Shown one piece after another: positions 32,101-41,000 of a DNA stretch of 41,066 bases. Source of the stretch: Clostridia bacterium. Lineage in GTDB: Bacteria > Bacillota > Clostridia > Christensenellales > Aristaeellaceae. Every line of letters begins with the position of its first letter. Positions within the stretch are counted from its first letter, which is position 1. The notes under the pieces are model-generated. The model was not told the DNA's origin and searched no databases. It was given only the letters and a program-made list of their open reading frames with translations. The DNA is taken from the NCBI GenBank assembly GCA_017412715.1, contig JAFPWU010000027.1, forward strand, positions 1 through 41,066, written 5' to 3'. Position numbers and translations under genes: made by a program.

Positions 32101-34425
32101 CTGGCTCCCATCTCGGATCAGGTGACGGACCTGACCTGGCCCTGGGATACCTATTCCGCCTCGGTGCTGACCATCCTGACGGAATGCCTGGGACCGGAGC
32201 TGGCCGCCTCCGCCCTGCATGCCTTCTCGGACAAACTGGCTCTGTTCCCCGCCCGGGGAGGAGAGATTCTGGGGGATGTGCTGCTCAGCGGCCTTTGCGT
32301 CCTGGGCAACGAACCCGAACCGTCTTCCGGGGAGGAAGCCTCTTCCGCCCCGGCGGAAGCTTCCCCGGCCCCGGAGACCGGAGCGGAGCCCCCGCAGGAA
32401 GCCTCGGTCCGCACCGATGCGGTGCTTCCGCCCCTCTCCCGGGATTTCGCGGCGGCCCTCTGCCGCCTGCCCCGGGGCCAGAGCCTGCTGACCCCCGGCT
32501 TCCTGGCCTTTGACCGGGAAGGGGGCGGCGTCCGGGTGACCCTGACGCTGGAGGGCGCCTTTACCCTTCGGCTGATCCGCAGATACGCTCCGGAGGAAGT
32601 GCTTTCCTTCTATGCCCACGATCTGCCCACCCTGGCCCTGTGGCCTTCCCTGCCCTTCCCTTCCGGCGCCTGGCAGGCTTATCATTCCTATGCCCACGGG
32701 CCGGAGGATTTCCGCTTTACCGCCCTTTCCCGGGAGGAGGAGATTCCCCTCACCGGCAGCGCCCCGCGCTACGCGGCCTGCCAGCGGGAGTATCCCCTCT
32801 GCTACCTGATCTCCTGGCAGGGGGAGGATATCGGCGCCGTGCCGAACCTGCTGCCGGCCCCGGAGATTCCGGAGGGCGGGGATCAGATCGCCTGCCTGGA
32901 TTTCGGCGCCGCCGCCACCTCCGTCATCTTCTCGGACGGCCGCACCCGCTGGCCCATGCAGGGGCCGGTCACGGTGCGGACCCTGCTGCGTTCCCCCGCG
33001 GTCACGGAGGAACTGCTCTGGCGGGAATTTCTGCCCGCCGTGCCCGTCTCCGCCCTGCTGCCCGGGGCCCTGAGGATCTTCCGAAACGACCTGACCGGGG
33101 ATGACCTTCCCCTGCGGGACGGGGCCATCTTCATGTCCTCCTCCCTGCGGGATGTGCTGGAGGTCTCCTCCGAGGCCCTGTATACGGATCTGAAGTGGAA
33201 CGGGGAGAAGGGCCGGGCCGCCCGGCTCTATCTCCATCAGGTGATGCTCATGGCTGCCCTCCAGGCCCGCTGCACCGGGGCTGCCACCCTCCGCTGGCGG
33301 ACCACCCTGCCGGAGGAAATGCCCCCGGAGGGCCGGCAGCGTCTGGCGGATCTGTTCCGCAGCCTGGCCGGGACCGTCGCCGAGGAAAGCGGCATCCCCC
33401 TGCCGGCCAAGGAGCCCCCGGCGGCCTTCTCCTCGGAGAGCGGCGCCCTGGGCGCCTACTTCCGCTTCTGCTCCCCGGATCAGACCCGGGGCGGCTTCAT
33501 GGCGCTGGATCTTGGCGCGGATACCGCCGACCTGTCCCTGTATCTGCGGGGACGGGAGGAAGCGGTGCGCTCCCTGCAGCTGCCCCTGGGGCTGCATAAT
33601 ATGCTGCTGCCGGCCCTGCTTTCCAGGCCCGGCATCCTGGAGGAGGATTTCGGTTATCTGCAGGATCCCCTTTTCCGGCGGGATCTGTCGGATCTGCAGG
33701 CCCTGCTGGAGCGGGCCCGGCGGGATCCGGCCGCCCTGCGCCAGGCCAGGTACGCCCTGGACGCACTGGTGGCGGATCATATGCCCCTCCTGCTCTCCGC
33801 CCTTGCGGAGCGCCGGGCCGCGGGCCAGCCGGGACGGACCGGGGCCCTGATCCTGCTGCACTTTAGCTTCCTGATGATGTCCGCGGGGCTGCTCCTCCTG
33901 CAGATTGCGGGGGATTCCCTGCAGAATGACGGCCTGCCGGAAACCATGACCCTTTTCCTGGCCGGCCGGGGCAGCCAGCTGATGGAAGCCCTGAGCCCCC
34001 AGACCCGGGCCTCTCTGTGGAAGCTGCTGACCATGTTCCGCAATCCCCGGGTCAGCTCCATGAATCTGCTCTTCTCCGCGGAGAAGAAGCTGGAAATCCC
34101 CGTGGGGCTCTCCGTACTGGACCGGCTGACCGCCGTCCCGCCCCGCCCCGTCACCGTCCCCGCCGCCATCGCGGTCCGGCCGGAGGAGCTGATGCCGGAG
34201 TTTCTCCTGCGTTTCCGGCGGGAATTCCCGGAGGAGGCGCAGCTGCTCTTCCCCGGCCTCTATGCCAATGACTATTATTCCCCCTTCACCCCCTACGGCC
34301 AGCAGCTCCTGATGCAGGCGCTGCAGGCGGCCTTCGGGGGACGGGAAGCCGGCCGGCCCTTCGACGGGCTTTCCGCCTTCCTGAGCCATCTGATGGAAAT
34401 GATACAGGAGGTTCGCCCCGCTTGA
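29119..34425 (+). CDS. Giant protein with C-terminal actin/Hsp70-fold ATPase domain
   Basis: A 1768-residue protein with no signal peptide. Residues about 1250-1640 carry the ATP-binding signature of the actin/Hsp70 (ASKHA) fold in correct order and spacing: phosphate-1 ACLDFGAAATSVIFSDG (near 1258), phosphate-2 MALDLGADTADLSLYLRG (near 1461) and an adenosine motif TLFLAGRGSQLMEAL (near 1613). The N-terminal 280 residues begin FLPLGAGADRALPGLLSAFG and include VRILLMCDLCEGYAAGLALG, a strand-loop-helix placed like the tubulin/FtsZ signature but without GGTGTG; a degenerate tubulin-like domain is a guess. Residues about 450-560 are helical. GTG start at 29119 follows GAAGGA. The stop overlaps the methyltransferase ATG by one base. 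Length and position suggest a scaffold or remodelling machine; its function is unknown. Confidence 0.85.
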   Translation: MKSWFLPLGAGADRALPGLLSAFGCGAARQAPSVSMLRIPASRPEELADRLLADLNFCHRLLAPREEFAFFRTEWTADLWLPRLPDRDQLVENQQSRLLLQALRGEGVPFSFRTDREAAEWSLSALLQPLLSPETVSQEVPEKTAAPEASGADAESLAPFRAFLSQVRAALDAGEEVRILLMCDLCEGYAAGLALGLMRFLRAYFRQDSLFLGLVGQVRAFGASALEDLAAARETLAVLSDRNLVRASEERDTLGADACWLLGLPSALMTGEESCLLLDWAAARVLGEVWTASDRPSPGLHTRELPGTLTLKALDQEAKPAAAFLRGSFWCLSDLFPALRSWMEHPALLRGLAPATRGGLFRRLFRDQDLEKSGQDLSSLERTFRALTLQFLSLLQSVPSLLREEAPVSALWQEAVQACGRTVTLASEYDVRRQEAEESGVDQVMPVHRVSLSDTEEEQLLHQLDRMAEELSGLRSERSGIFHRAGGYLSRLSLEDCLAKCRVARVSAAEKLSLLPSDTPEERFELARQARRVRLLEAAILRCQQDLKESQNFETLRFPGTLRPSALFAGEILSPEAAAQALTLLSSEGEAAEAAAKALRESLESLLVGQTLNDGKTLLKNLIATCRQPEPESPLRGLMAGIFSVCGVEVSGLRFHSAGQLPAVPLLPDLTEPGRFFSLASAPGRMLASVPEENLSRKRGLLALMLLRQYRRRNLGEAALEILPLREEDSVLTRVWLSSRGISQAFLCTLRSGEGEEARNLPLALLLPEVGLEPARPQPSRMDLVPSFCFWADRDTGLFRDPCAYFSEADRRILTEQLTRLRACLKSPRSRVFVDFLSDWHQDIMRSPRQGEDPEALKKRLRVACGLTSLPSWQKELQRVSAFYEGTLTDDPLCAALCGQESFEPASCEIREDILYAFRGTPLAREHARLLLEGTHAPEEDLCLASLDTECGILLHSSDDYHEALAASLRALMDRYPQADPDARETAESLLQEALAPISDQVTDLTWPWDTYSASVLTILTECLGPELAASALHAFSDKLALFPARGGEILGDVLLSGLCVLGNEPEPSSGEEASSAPAEASPAPETGAEPPQEASVRTDAVLPPLSRDFAAALCRLPRGQSLLTPGFLAFDREGGGVRVTLTLEGAFTLRLIRRYAPEEVLSFYAHDLPTLALWPSLPFPSGAWQAYHSYAHGPEDFRFTALSREEEIPLTGSAPRYAACQREYPLCYLISWQGEDIGAVPNLLPAPEIPEGGDQIACLDFGAAATSVIFSDGRTRWPMQGPVTVRTLLRSPAVTEELLWREFLPAVPVSALLPGALRIFRNDLTGDDLPLRDGAIFMSSSLRDVLEVSSEALYTDLKWNGEKGRAARLYLHQVMLMAALQARCTGAATLRWRTTLPEEMPPEGRQRLADLFRSLAGTVAEESGIPLPAKEPPAAFSSESGALGAYFRFCSPDQTRGGFMALDLGADTADLSLYLRGREEAVRSLQLPLGLHNMLLPALLSRPGILEEDFGYLQDPLFRRDLSDLQALLERARRDPAALRQARYALDALVADHMPLLLSALAERRAAGQPGRTGALILLHFSFLMMSAGLLLLQIAGDSLQNDGLPETMTLFLAGRGSQLMEALSPQTRASLWKLLTMFRNPRVSSMNLLFSAEKKLEIPVGLSVLDRLTAVPPRPVTVPAAIAVRPEELMPEFLLRFRREFPEEAQLLFPGLYANDYYSPFTPYGQQLLMQALQAAFGGREAGRPFDGLSAFLSHLMEMIQEVRPA

Positions 34426-35186
34426 TGGAACATATTACCTCCCCGAAGAACCCGAAGATTCTGGCCTGGCGCTCCCTGAAGGAGCGGAAGGGCCGTCTGG
34501 CCCACGGCAGCTTCCTGGTGGAAGGGGACCGGATGGTGAAGGAGGCCCTCTCCTCCGGCTTTCCGGTCCGGGCGCTGCTGATCCGGGGGGACCGGGTCCG
34601 GGATTTTGATCCGGGTCCTCTCCCGGAAAGCCTCCCCTGCTGCCAGCTCTCCGATCAGGCCTTCGCGGCCGTCTCGGATACGAAAACCCCCCAGGGGGTG
34701 GCCGCGGTGCTGGGCATGCAGCCCATCTCCCCCCGGGGAAGCCGCCTGCTGGCCCTGGACTGCGTCCAGGATCCGGGAAACGTGGGCACCATCCTCCGGA
34801 CCGCGGACGCCGCCGGGCTGGACGGCATCCTGCTGAGCCCGGATTGCGCGGACATCTTCGCCCCGAAGGTGCTCCGGGCCACCATGGGCAGCATCTTCCG
34901 GGTAGGTCTCAGCTTTCCGGAGAACCTGGCGGATCAGCTGAACGCCCTGCGGGAGGAAGGCTTCGAAATCCTCTCCTCCCAGCTGGACGGAACCCCCTTC
35001 TATGACCGGCCGGACCCGGGGGAAAAATGGGTGCTGGTCATCGGAAACGAGGGAAACGGCGTCTCCCTCCCGGTTCAGGCCGCCGCCACCCAGCGCCTCC
35101 GCCTCCCCATGCGGGGCGGAGCCGAATCCCTGAACGCCGCGGTGGCCGCAGGAATTATGATGTATGAGCTGATGAAAGGAAACTGA
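34425..35186 (+). CDS. SpoU/TrmH family RNA 2'-O-methyltransferase
   Basis: A 253-residue knotted SPOUT methyltransferase acting on rRNA or tRNA ribose. An N-terminal SpoU substrate-binding domain (SPKNPKILAWRSL, then FLVEGDRMVKEAL) precedes the catalytic domain with motif 1 DCVQDPGNVGTILRTADAAG, motif 2 VLVIGNEGNGVS and motif 3 RLPMRGGAESLNAAVAAGI. The site modified cannot be told from sequence. ATG 34425 overlaps the upstream stop (TGATG); a TTG one codon earlier is better spaced from AGGAGG and may be the true start. Followed after 2 bp by the BMP-like gene. Confidence 0.93.
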   Translation: MEHITSPKNPKILAWRSLKERKGRLAHGSFLVEGDRMVKEALSSGFPVRALLIRGDRVRDFDPGPLPESLPCCQLSDQAFAAVSDTKTPQGVAAVLGMQPISPRGSRLLALDCVQDPGNVGTILRTADAAGLDGILLSPDCADIFAPKVLRATMGSIFRVGLSFPENLADQLNALREEGFEILSSQLDGTPFYDRPDPGEKWVLVIGNEGNGVSLPVQAAATQRLRLPMRGGAESLNAAVAAGIMMYELMKGN

Positions 35187-35188
35187 AA

Positions 35189-37129
35189 ATGGATATCAGA
35201 AATTATGACCGTGCAAGACAGAGGGGCCTCAGGGCCTATAGCCAGGCCGTCTCCGAGGGCAAGGATCCCTATCTCCCGGTGCTGGAGGAAAAAGTCCCCG
35301 GCCTGAACGGGCTGAACCGCCTGTCCCTGGGCATTATGAGCATCCCCCTGGATCGGGTGGTGGGCTCCGTGTCCCGGGGCCGGTCCTTTGCCTTTGCCTG
35401 CAATTTTATGCCCATCCTGGAAAACCACTCCGAGTTCGGCACCAAATGGGGCACCCTCTACGAGAGCGTCGCGGAGCAGGGGCTCCGGGATCCGGTCAAA
35501 GTGCTGGAATACATGGGCTATTATTACATGATCGAGGGGAATAAGCGCGCCAGCGTCATGAAATACATCGGCGCGGAGGATGTCGAAGCGGATGTGACCC
35601 GGGTGATTCCTGTCCGGCAGGATACGCCGGAGAGCACCGCCTACTTCGAGTACTGCGCCTTCTCCAGGGAGACCGGCCTCTATGACCTGTTCTGCACCCG
35701 TCCCGGCTCCTATGACCGGCTTTCCGCGCTGCCCGGCATGAAGTCCGGGGAGAAGTGGAGCCAGGACGATGTGATGTCCCTGCGGAAACTCTTCCGCTAC
35801 TTCAGCACCGCCTATCATAAGATCATGCAGGATCAGCCGGCCATTCCCGTGGGGGATGCCTTCCTCCGCTGGCTGCTGGCCTTCGGGTATGAGGATACCC
35901 GGGACAACTCCATGCAGGAGGTGGAAAAGAGCCTCAAGCTGATGCAGGAGGAATTCCGCGCCCGGGAGGATGCCATGAATCTGGTGCTGGAGCACTCGGA
36001 TTCCACCCCCGCCCCCAGCATTCTGCAGGCCCTCTTCCATCCCAGCAAGATCAAGGCCGCATTCCTCTATACCCGGCCGGTAAACGAGTCCGCCTGGAAC
36101 TACTGGCACGAGATGGGCCGCCTGGAGGCCCAGGAGAAGCTGGGCAGCAAGGTGGAAACCGTGGGCCGGGTGGTCTCCTCCCGGACCGACACGGAGGAGG
36201 AGATCGAAAAGCTGGTCAAGGAGGGCTTCAACGTCATTTTCGCCACCTCCCCCGTCATGCTGAACAGCTGCGTGGAGCCGGCCCTGAAGCATCCGGAAAC
36301 CCGCCTGCTGGTCTCCAGCCAGCTGGCCGGATACCATCACGTGCATACCTATTACCTGCGCTTCTATGAGGCCAAATTCCTTCTTGGGATGCTGGCGGGC
36401 ATCCTGTCCGACAACGGGAAGATCGGATATATCACCGATTATCCCATCTACGGATCCCCCTCCATGATCAACGCCTTCGCCATCGGCGCCCGCATGGTGA
36501 ATCCCCAGGCCCGGATCTATCTGAACTGGACCTCCCTCCAGAGCTTTGACCAGAATGAGCCCTTCCATGATCCGGAAATCCGGGTCATCTGCAACCGGGA
36601 TCTGACCGCTCCCAATCGGGACTCCAGGGATTCCGGGCTTTATGTGCGGGAGGGCGGAGAGATCCTTTCCATGGCCACCCTGGTCCCCCGCTGGGGTATT
36701 TTCTACCGCCATGTCATGGAGCTGATGCTGAAGGGCGTCTTCGATTCCGCCTCCGCGACCAGTTCCGCTTCCCTGTCCTATTGGTGGGGCATCGCCTCGG
36801 ATACCCTGGATCTGGCCTTCTCCTCCCGCTGCAATCCGCCCACCGTGCGGCTGATCCGGAATCTGCAGGAGCAGTTCCGCTCCCAGTCCTTTACCCCCTT
36901 CGAAGGGGAGCTGCGGGATCAGAAGGGTGAAATCCGCTGCATGACGGATCAGCGGCTGACCCCGGCGGAAGTGCTTTGTATGGATTACCTGGCCGACTGC
37001 GTCGTGGGCTCCCTGCCCTCCCCGGAGGAGCTGGTCCCCTCCGCCCGCAGCCTGCTCCTGACCCAGGGCATCGGCAGCCTGGCCAAAGCCGACGTGGGCT
37101 CCATCTCCTGGACAGATCCGAGGAAATAA
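35189..37129 (+). CDS. Cytosolic ParB-like/BMP nucleoside-binding fusion protein
   Basis: A 646-residue protein without signal peptide or membrane helix. Residues about 88-145 resemble the ParB/Spo0J N-terminal fold: LYESVAEQGLRDPVKVLEYM followed by YYMIEGNKRASVMKYIGAE, close to the ParB G-x-R-R helix. Residues about 190-280 are helical. Residues about 288-560 match the BMP (type-1 periplasmic-binding) fold: KAAFLYTRPVNESAWNYWHE, NVIFATSPVMLNSCVEPALK, EAKFLLGMLAGILSDNGKIGYI and SMINAFAIGARMVN. Database names would call it a transporter substrate-binding protein, but a cytosolic location and the ParB-like segment argue for a purine or nucleoside sensor, perhaps nucleotide- or DNA-binding. It starts 2 bp after the methyltransferase. 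Confidence 0.85.
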   Translation: MDIRNYDRARQRGLRAYSQAVSEGKDPYLPVLEEKVPGLNGLNRLSLGIMSIPLDRVVGSVSRGRSFAFACNFMPILENHSEFGTKWGTLYESVAEQGLRDPVKVLEYMGYYYMIEGNKRASVMKYIGAEDVEADVTRVIPVRQDTPESTAYFEYCAFSRETGLYDLFCTRPGSYDRLSALPGMKSGEKWSQDDVMSLRKLFRYFSTAYHKIMQDQPAIPVGDAFLRWLLAFGYEDTRDNSMQEVEKSLKLMQEEFRAREDAMNLVLEHSDSTPAPSILQALFHPSKIKAAFLYTRPVNESAWNYWHEMGRLEAQEKLGSKVETVGRVVSSRTDTEEEIEKLVKEGFNVIFATSPVMLNSCVEPALKHPETRLLVSSQLAGYHHVHTYYLRFYEAKFLLGMLAGILSDNGKIGYITDYPIYGSPSMINAFAIGARMVNPQARIYLNWTSLQSFDQNEPFHDPEIRVICNRDLTAPNRDSRDSGLYVREGGEILSMATLVPRWGIFYRHVMELMLKGVFDSASATSSASLSYWWGIASDTLDLAFSSRCNPPTVRLIRNLQEQFRSQSFTPFEGELRDQKGEIRCMTDQRLTPAEVLCMDYLADCVVGSLPSPEELVPSARSLLLTQGIGSLAKADVGSISWTDPRK

Positions 37130-37146
37130 TCAGCTGATTCCCGCCG

Positions 37147-37205
37147 GGGAAACGCTGATTAATCCCCTTCCGGCCGTCATCGCCTTCGCTCACGCGCTGA
37201 CCCGG
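37147..37205. repeat. Degenerate member of the intergenic repeat family
   Basis: GGGGAAACGCTGATTAATCCCC forms a short stem, and 30 bp later CGCCTTCGCTCACGCG matches the REP-like core seen at 3064-3094 and 12585-12645. It follows the BMP-fusion stop. Confidence 0.5.
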
Positions 37206-37263
37206 AAAGAGCTTGTATTCAGTTTTTCCCTGAAAATATGAAAGCCAAGGGAGCACAACCGTC

Positions 37264-37953
37264 ATGAAAATTCTTGTTCTGGCAGATGAGCCGGTTCAGC
37301 GGCTCTGGGGCGAGTATGGCCTGGATACCCTGCGTCAGGCGGACCTGGTCCTCTCCTGCGGGGATCTTCCCTCCTCCTATCTCAGCTATATGACCTGCTT
37401 CTGCCCCGGACCCGTGGTCTATGTCCACGGCAACCATGACGATCACTATGACAAGAAGCCTCCGGAGGGCTGCATCAACGCGGAGGGGCACGTGGTCATG
37501 GTCAACGGCATCCGCATCCTGGGGCTGGGAGGCTCCATGCGCTACCGTCCGGGCTGTCCCACCATGTTCTCCGAGGCGGAGATGTCCGCCCGGATCCGGA
37601 AGCTGCGCCGGGAGCTGAAGGGCACCGGCGGCTTCGATCTGCTGCTGGCCCACTCCCCCATCGCGGGGGTGGGGGATCAGCCGGATCTGCCCCATCGGGG
37701 ATTCGAATGCTTCAAGCCCCTGCTGAGCGAATACCGCCCCCGGGTCATGTTCCACGGCCATGTGCACCAGGCCTATGCCGCGGTTAACTTCGTCCGGGAG
37801 CGGGAGTATGAGGGCATCCCCGTCATCAATGCCTGCGGCTCCTATCTCTATGACTGGCCGGATGAATGGAAGGTCTCCTCCCTGCCCGGCCGCCTGGCCC
37901 TGCGCAGAATGATGAAGCGCAGCCAGCCCGGGGAGGAATATGAACATTTCTGA
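37264..37953 (+). CDS. Calcineurin-like metallophosphoesterase with altered motif I
   Basis: A 229-residue phosphoesterase. Metal-binding motifs II to V are present: LSCGDLPSSYL, VHGNHDD, LLLAHSPIAG and MFHGHVHQAY. Motif I, normally D-x-H, reads LADEPVQRLW: the Asp is there but the His is replaced by Pro. This may lower activity or change metal use. GGGAG lies before the ATG. It is separated from the upstream operon by a repeat-bearing gap and could be a lone gene. Substrate unknown; nucleotides, phosphoproteins or RNA ends are possible. Confidence 0.88.
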   Translation: MKILVLADEPVQRLWGEYGLDTLRQADLVLSCGDLPSSYLSYMTCFCPGPVVYVHGNHDDHYDKKPPEGCINAEGHVVMVNGIRILGLGGSMRYRPGCPTMFSEAEMSARIRKLRRELKGTGGFDLLLAHSPIAGVGDQPDLPHRGFECFKPLLSEYRPRVMFHGHVHQAYAAVNFVREREYEGIPVINACGSYLYDWPDEWKVSSLPGRLALRRMMKRSQPGEEYEHF

Positions 37954-38026
37954 CGCAATGCCTCTTTCACTCAGGCCTGTTCTGACAGGCAGACAGAGGA
38001 CGGATTTACCAAGGAGGAAAAATGCG

Positions 38027-41000
38027 ATGCTGAAGAAGAAGCTGATCGGTTGGATCATCTTTCTGTGCGTGATGTTCCTTTGCTGCTCCGCCTGCGCGGA
38101 AATCTCCACCAATCTCCGGAAGGAGACCACCTATACGAGAAACAATAAGATCCTGACCCAAAGCTTTGTGGATTCCGAAGGGAATACCGTCATGGCGGAG
38201 GACCTGGGGTATGCCACCCTGGTGAACACCTACACCTCCGGCAACAAGCTCGTACAGACGGAGTACCTGGACGCAGCAGGGAATCCCGTAAACAACGCCT
38301 ACGGGTTTTCCGTCCGGCGGCTGACCTATGCCATGAAGAAAATCCGGCTGGAGGAGTTCCTGGATACGGAGGGCAATCCCGCCCCGGGGCCCCAGGGTTA
38401 TGCCCGCTGCGAAACGGACTGGGAGCAGGGGAAAAAGCACATCGAGACCCGGTATTACGATCCGGAGGGAAACCTCTTCCGTTCCTCCTCGCTGTTTGCC
38501 CGGCGCACCACCGTCTATTCCGATGACGAGAAGCTGAAATGGTCCCAGCCGCTCAGCGACACCTGGTACGACGCGGACGGAAACATGATGCGGGGCCCGG
38601 ACGGCTATGCCCGGGTGGAGTATGAGTATGTGCCCGGCACCAGGCGGGTCAGCAAAACCACCTATCTGGACGAGGCGGGAAACCTGTATTATAACCGAAA
38701 GGTAGGGTACGCCATCCTGGAGCGGACCAACAAGGACGGATTATTCATCCGGGACTCTTATTACGGAGCGGACGGAAATCTCTGCGCCGGGCCGAAGGGG
38801 TACGCTTATGTGGAGCTGAAATACGGGAATGAAAGGAAGCCCATTGAGGAAAAGTACTTCGATGTCAAAGGGAATCCCTATAAGATGCCCGGCGGATACT
38901 ATATGCTCACCCGGAAATACGCCCTGAAAAGCCGGATAGCTGAGGAGGCCTATTTCGATGCTGACGGCAGCCCCTGCCTCAGCTCGGAGGGCGTGCACGC
39001 CATTCGCACCACCTATCGGAAGGACGGAAAGATCACCCAGCGATTCTATGCGGGCCTGGATGATAAGTTCATGATGCATCCCACCCTGGGCTACGCATAC
39101 TATGTGAATGATTATACCGGGAAAACCCTGACGAAAACCACCTATTACGACGCCAGCCGGAAGGTGGTCGACTGCGCCGCCGGCTACGCGGTCTATCTGT
39201 TCTCCCGGGACGCGAACCGGGCTCCCTCCGGGGCCTCCTATCTGCACGCGGACGGCTCTCCGGCCGTGGGCCCTGAGGGTTATTCCCGCGTGGTATATAC
39301 CAGCGACAAAAATAAGAATATTCTTACGGAAGTCTTCTATGATACCGAGGGAAACCCGACCACCAATGAAGATGGCGTTTACGAAGCCCGTTACACCTGG
39401 AACGGAACGCTTCAAACCTCCGCCTCTTTCTTTGAAAACGGCCAGCCCGCCTCGAACCTGAACGGGGTGCATGAAATTCGCTGGCAGTATAACGGGGACG
39501 GTAAAATCACGAGCACCTCGTATTTGGGCCCGGATGGAAACCCGGTGATGGGAGAGGACGGCTTCTCCGTCCAGGTCACGGAATACCTGGCCAGCGGAAA
39601 GCCCGCCGCGGTCCGGTACTATGATGAAGCAGGCCGCCTGATCCTGACCCCCGGCGAAGAATTCGCCTATCAGCTGACGGAATATAACGAAGAAGGCGAT
39701 GCCTATACGGTAAGCAGCTATGGCACGGACGACCGGCTGATGATCGTCGGCGGTTATGCCGCTCAGGTCTGCGAGCTGGATGAGGACGGCCGGGTCATTC
39801 GCACCTCCTGGCTGGATGAAAACGAGGATCCCATTGCCAATGCCAAAGGCATCGGCTCCACAGAAAACGAATATAACGATGAGGGCCAGATCGTTTCCAT
39901 CACCTACCGGGATCTGGAAGGGAATCTGATGCTGACCGGGGACGGCTATGCCATCCTTCTGAGGGGCTACGACCAGTATGGCAATGTGAATGAGGAAAGC
40001 TACCTGGATACGGATCGCAGTCCCGTTCTCCGGAAGGGCGGTTATGCCAGCATCCACCGGATCTACGCGGCCAAAGGCCGTCTGATGGAAGTCACATATT
40101 TCGGCACATCGGGAGAAAAAGTGCTCATCCCCGCAGGCTATGCCCGGGAGGTACGCACCCTGGATGAACACGGAAACATAAGTTCCGTCACCTATCTGGA
40201 CACCCAGAATCAGCGGATCGCCAATTCGGACGGTTACGCGGAGATCCGCCGGGTCTACAATGCAAAAAAGAAAGTTATCCACGAGGAATGGTATGACGCG
40301 GAAGGCCGGCCCACCCACATCAAGGGGGATGAATATTTCCAGGTGGACCGGGCCTATGACGAGGCGGGAAATGTGGTCGCTGAAATCTATCGGGACGCCT
40401 CCGGTAATCCCATGCCTGACAAAAACGGAGTCTTCGAGGCACGGAGCGTCTGGGAGAACAAACTCCGTCTTTCCATCGCCTATTTCCGGGAGGATCAGCC
40501 GGCTCTCGATGCCAATGGCGTCCACAGCATCCGCTACGAATATAATGAGAACCGGAAGCAGACCCTGCTTTCCCGTTTCGACGTGAACGGCGCCCCGGTC
40601 ATGGGCAAAGACGGATACTCCGTCAAAGCCACGGAGTACCTGTCCAACGGAAAGACCGCCGCTGTCCGGTACTATGACGAAGCCGGCCGTCTGGTCCTGA
40701 CCCCCGGCAAGGAATTTGCCTATCAGCTTACGGAGTATAATAAAGACGGCACCGGCTATACCGTCAGCAATTATGATACGGAAAACAAACGCCTGATGCT
40801 GGGCGGTTACGCCGTCAAGGTCTGCGAGATCGACGAAAACGGGCGCGCAACTAAGACGTCCTGGCTGGATGATCAGCTGCAGCCCGTCACGGTGAATACC
40901 TTCGGGTTCATCGAGAACACCTATCATGAGGACGGTCAGATCGCTTCCGAGACCTACAGGGATCTGGACGGAAATCTCATGAACCACAGCGACGGCTATG

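Noticed and set aside
29611-34389. 1592-codon open frame on the minus strand opposite the giant protein
   Set aside because: It is rich in Gly, Gln and Pro without any recognisable domain, has no ribosome site, and mirrors the codon bias of the plus-strand gene, which has clear ATPase motifs and operon overlaps.
38022-38033. Three-codon upstream frame (ATG CGA TGC TGA) overlapping the repeat-protein start
   Set aside because: Could be a minimal translational control frame, but a chance occurrence is more likely; noted only.
38741-40987. 748-codon open frame on the minus strand opposite the repeat protein
   Set aside because: The repeating plus-strand codons keep this frame open. The plus-strand gene has a signal peptide and strong ribosome site; the minus frame has neither.
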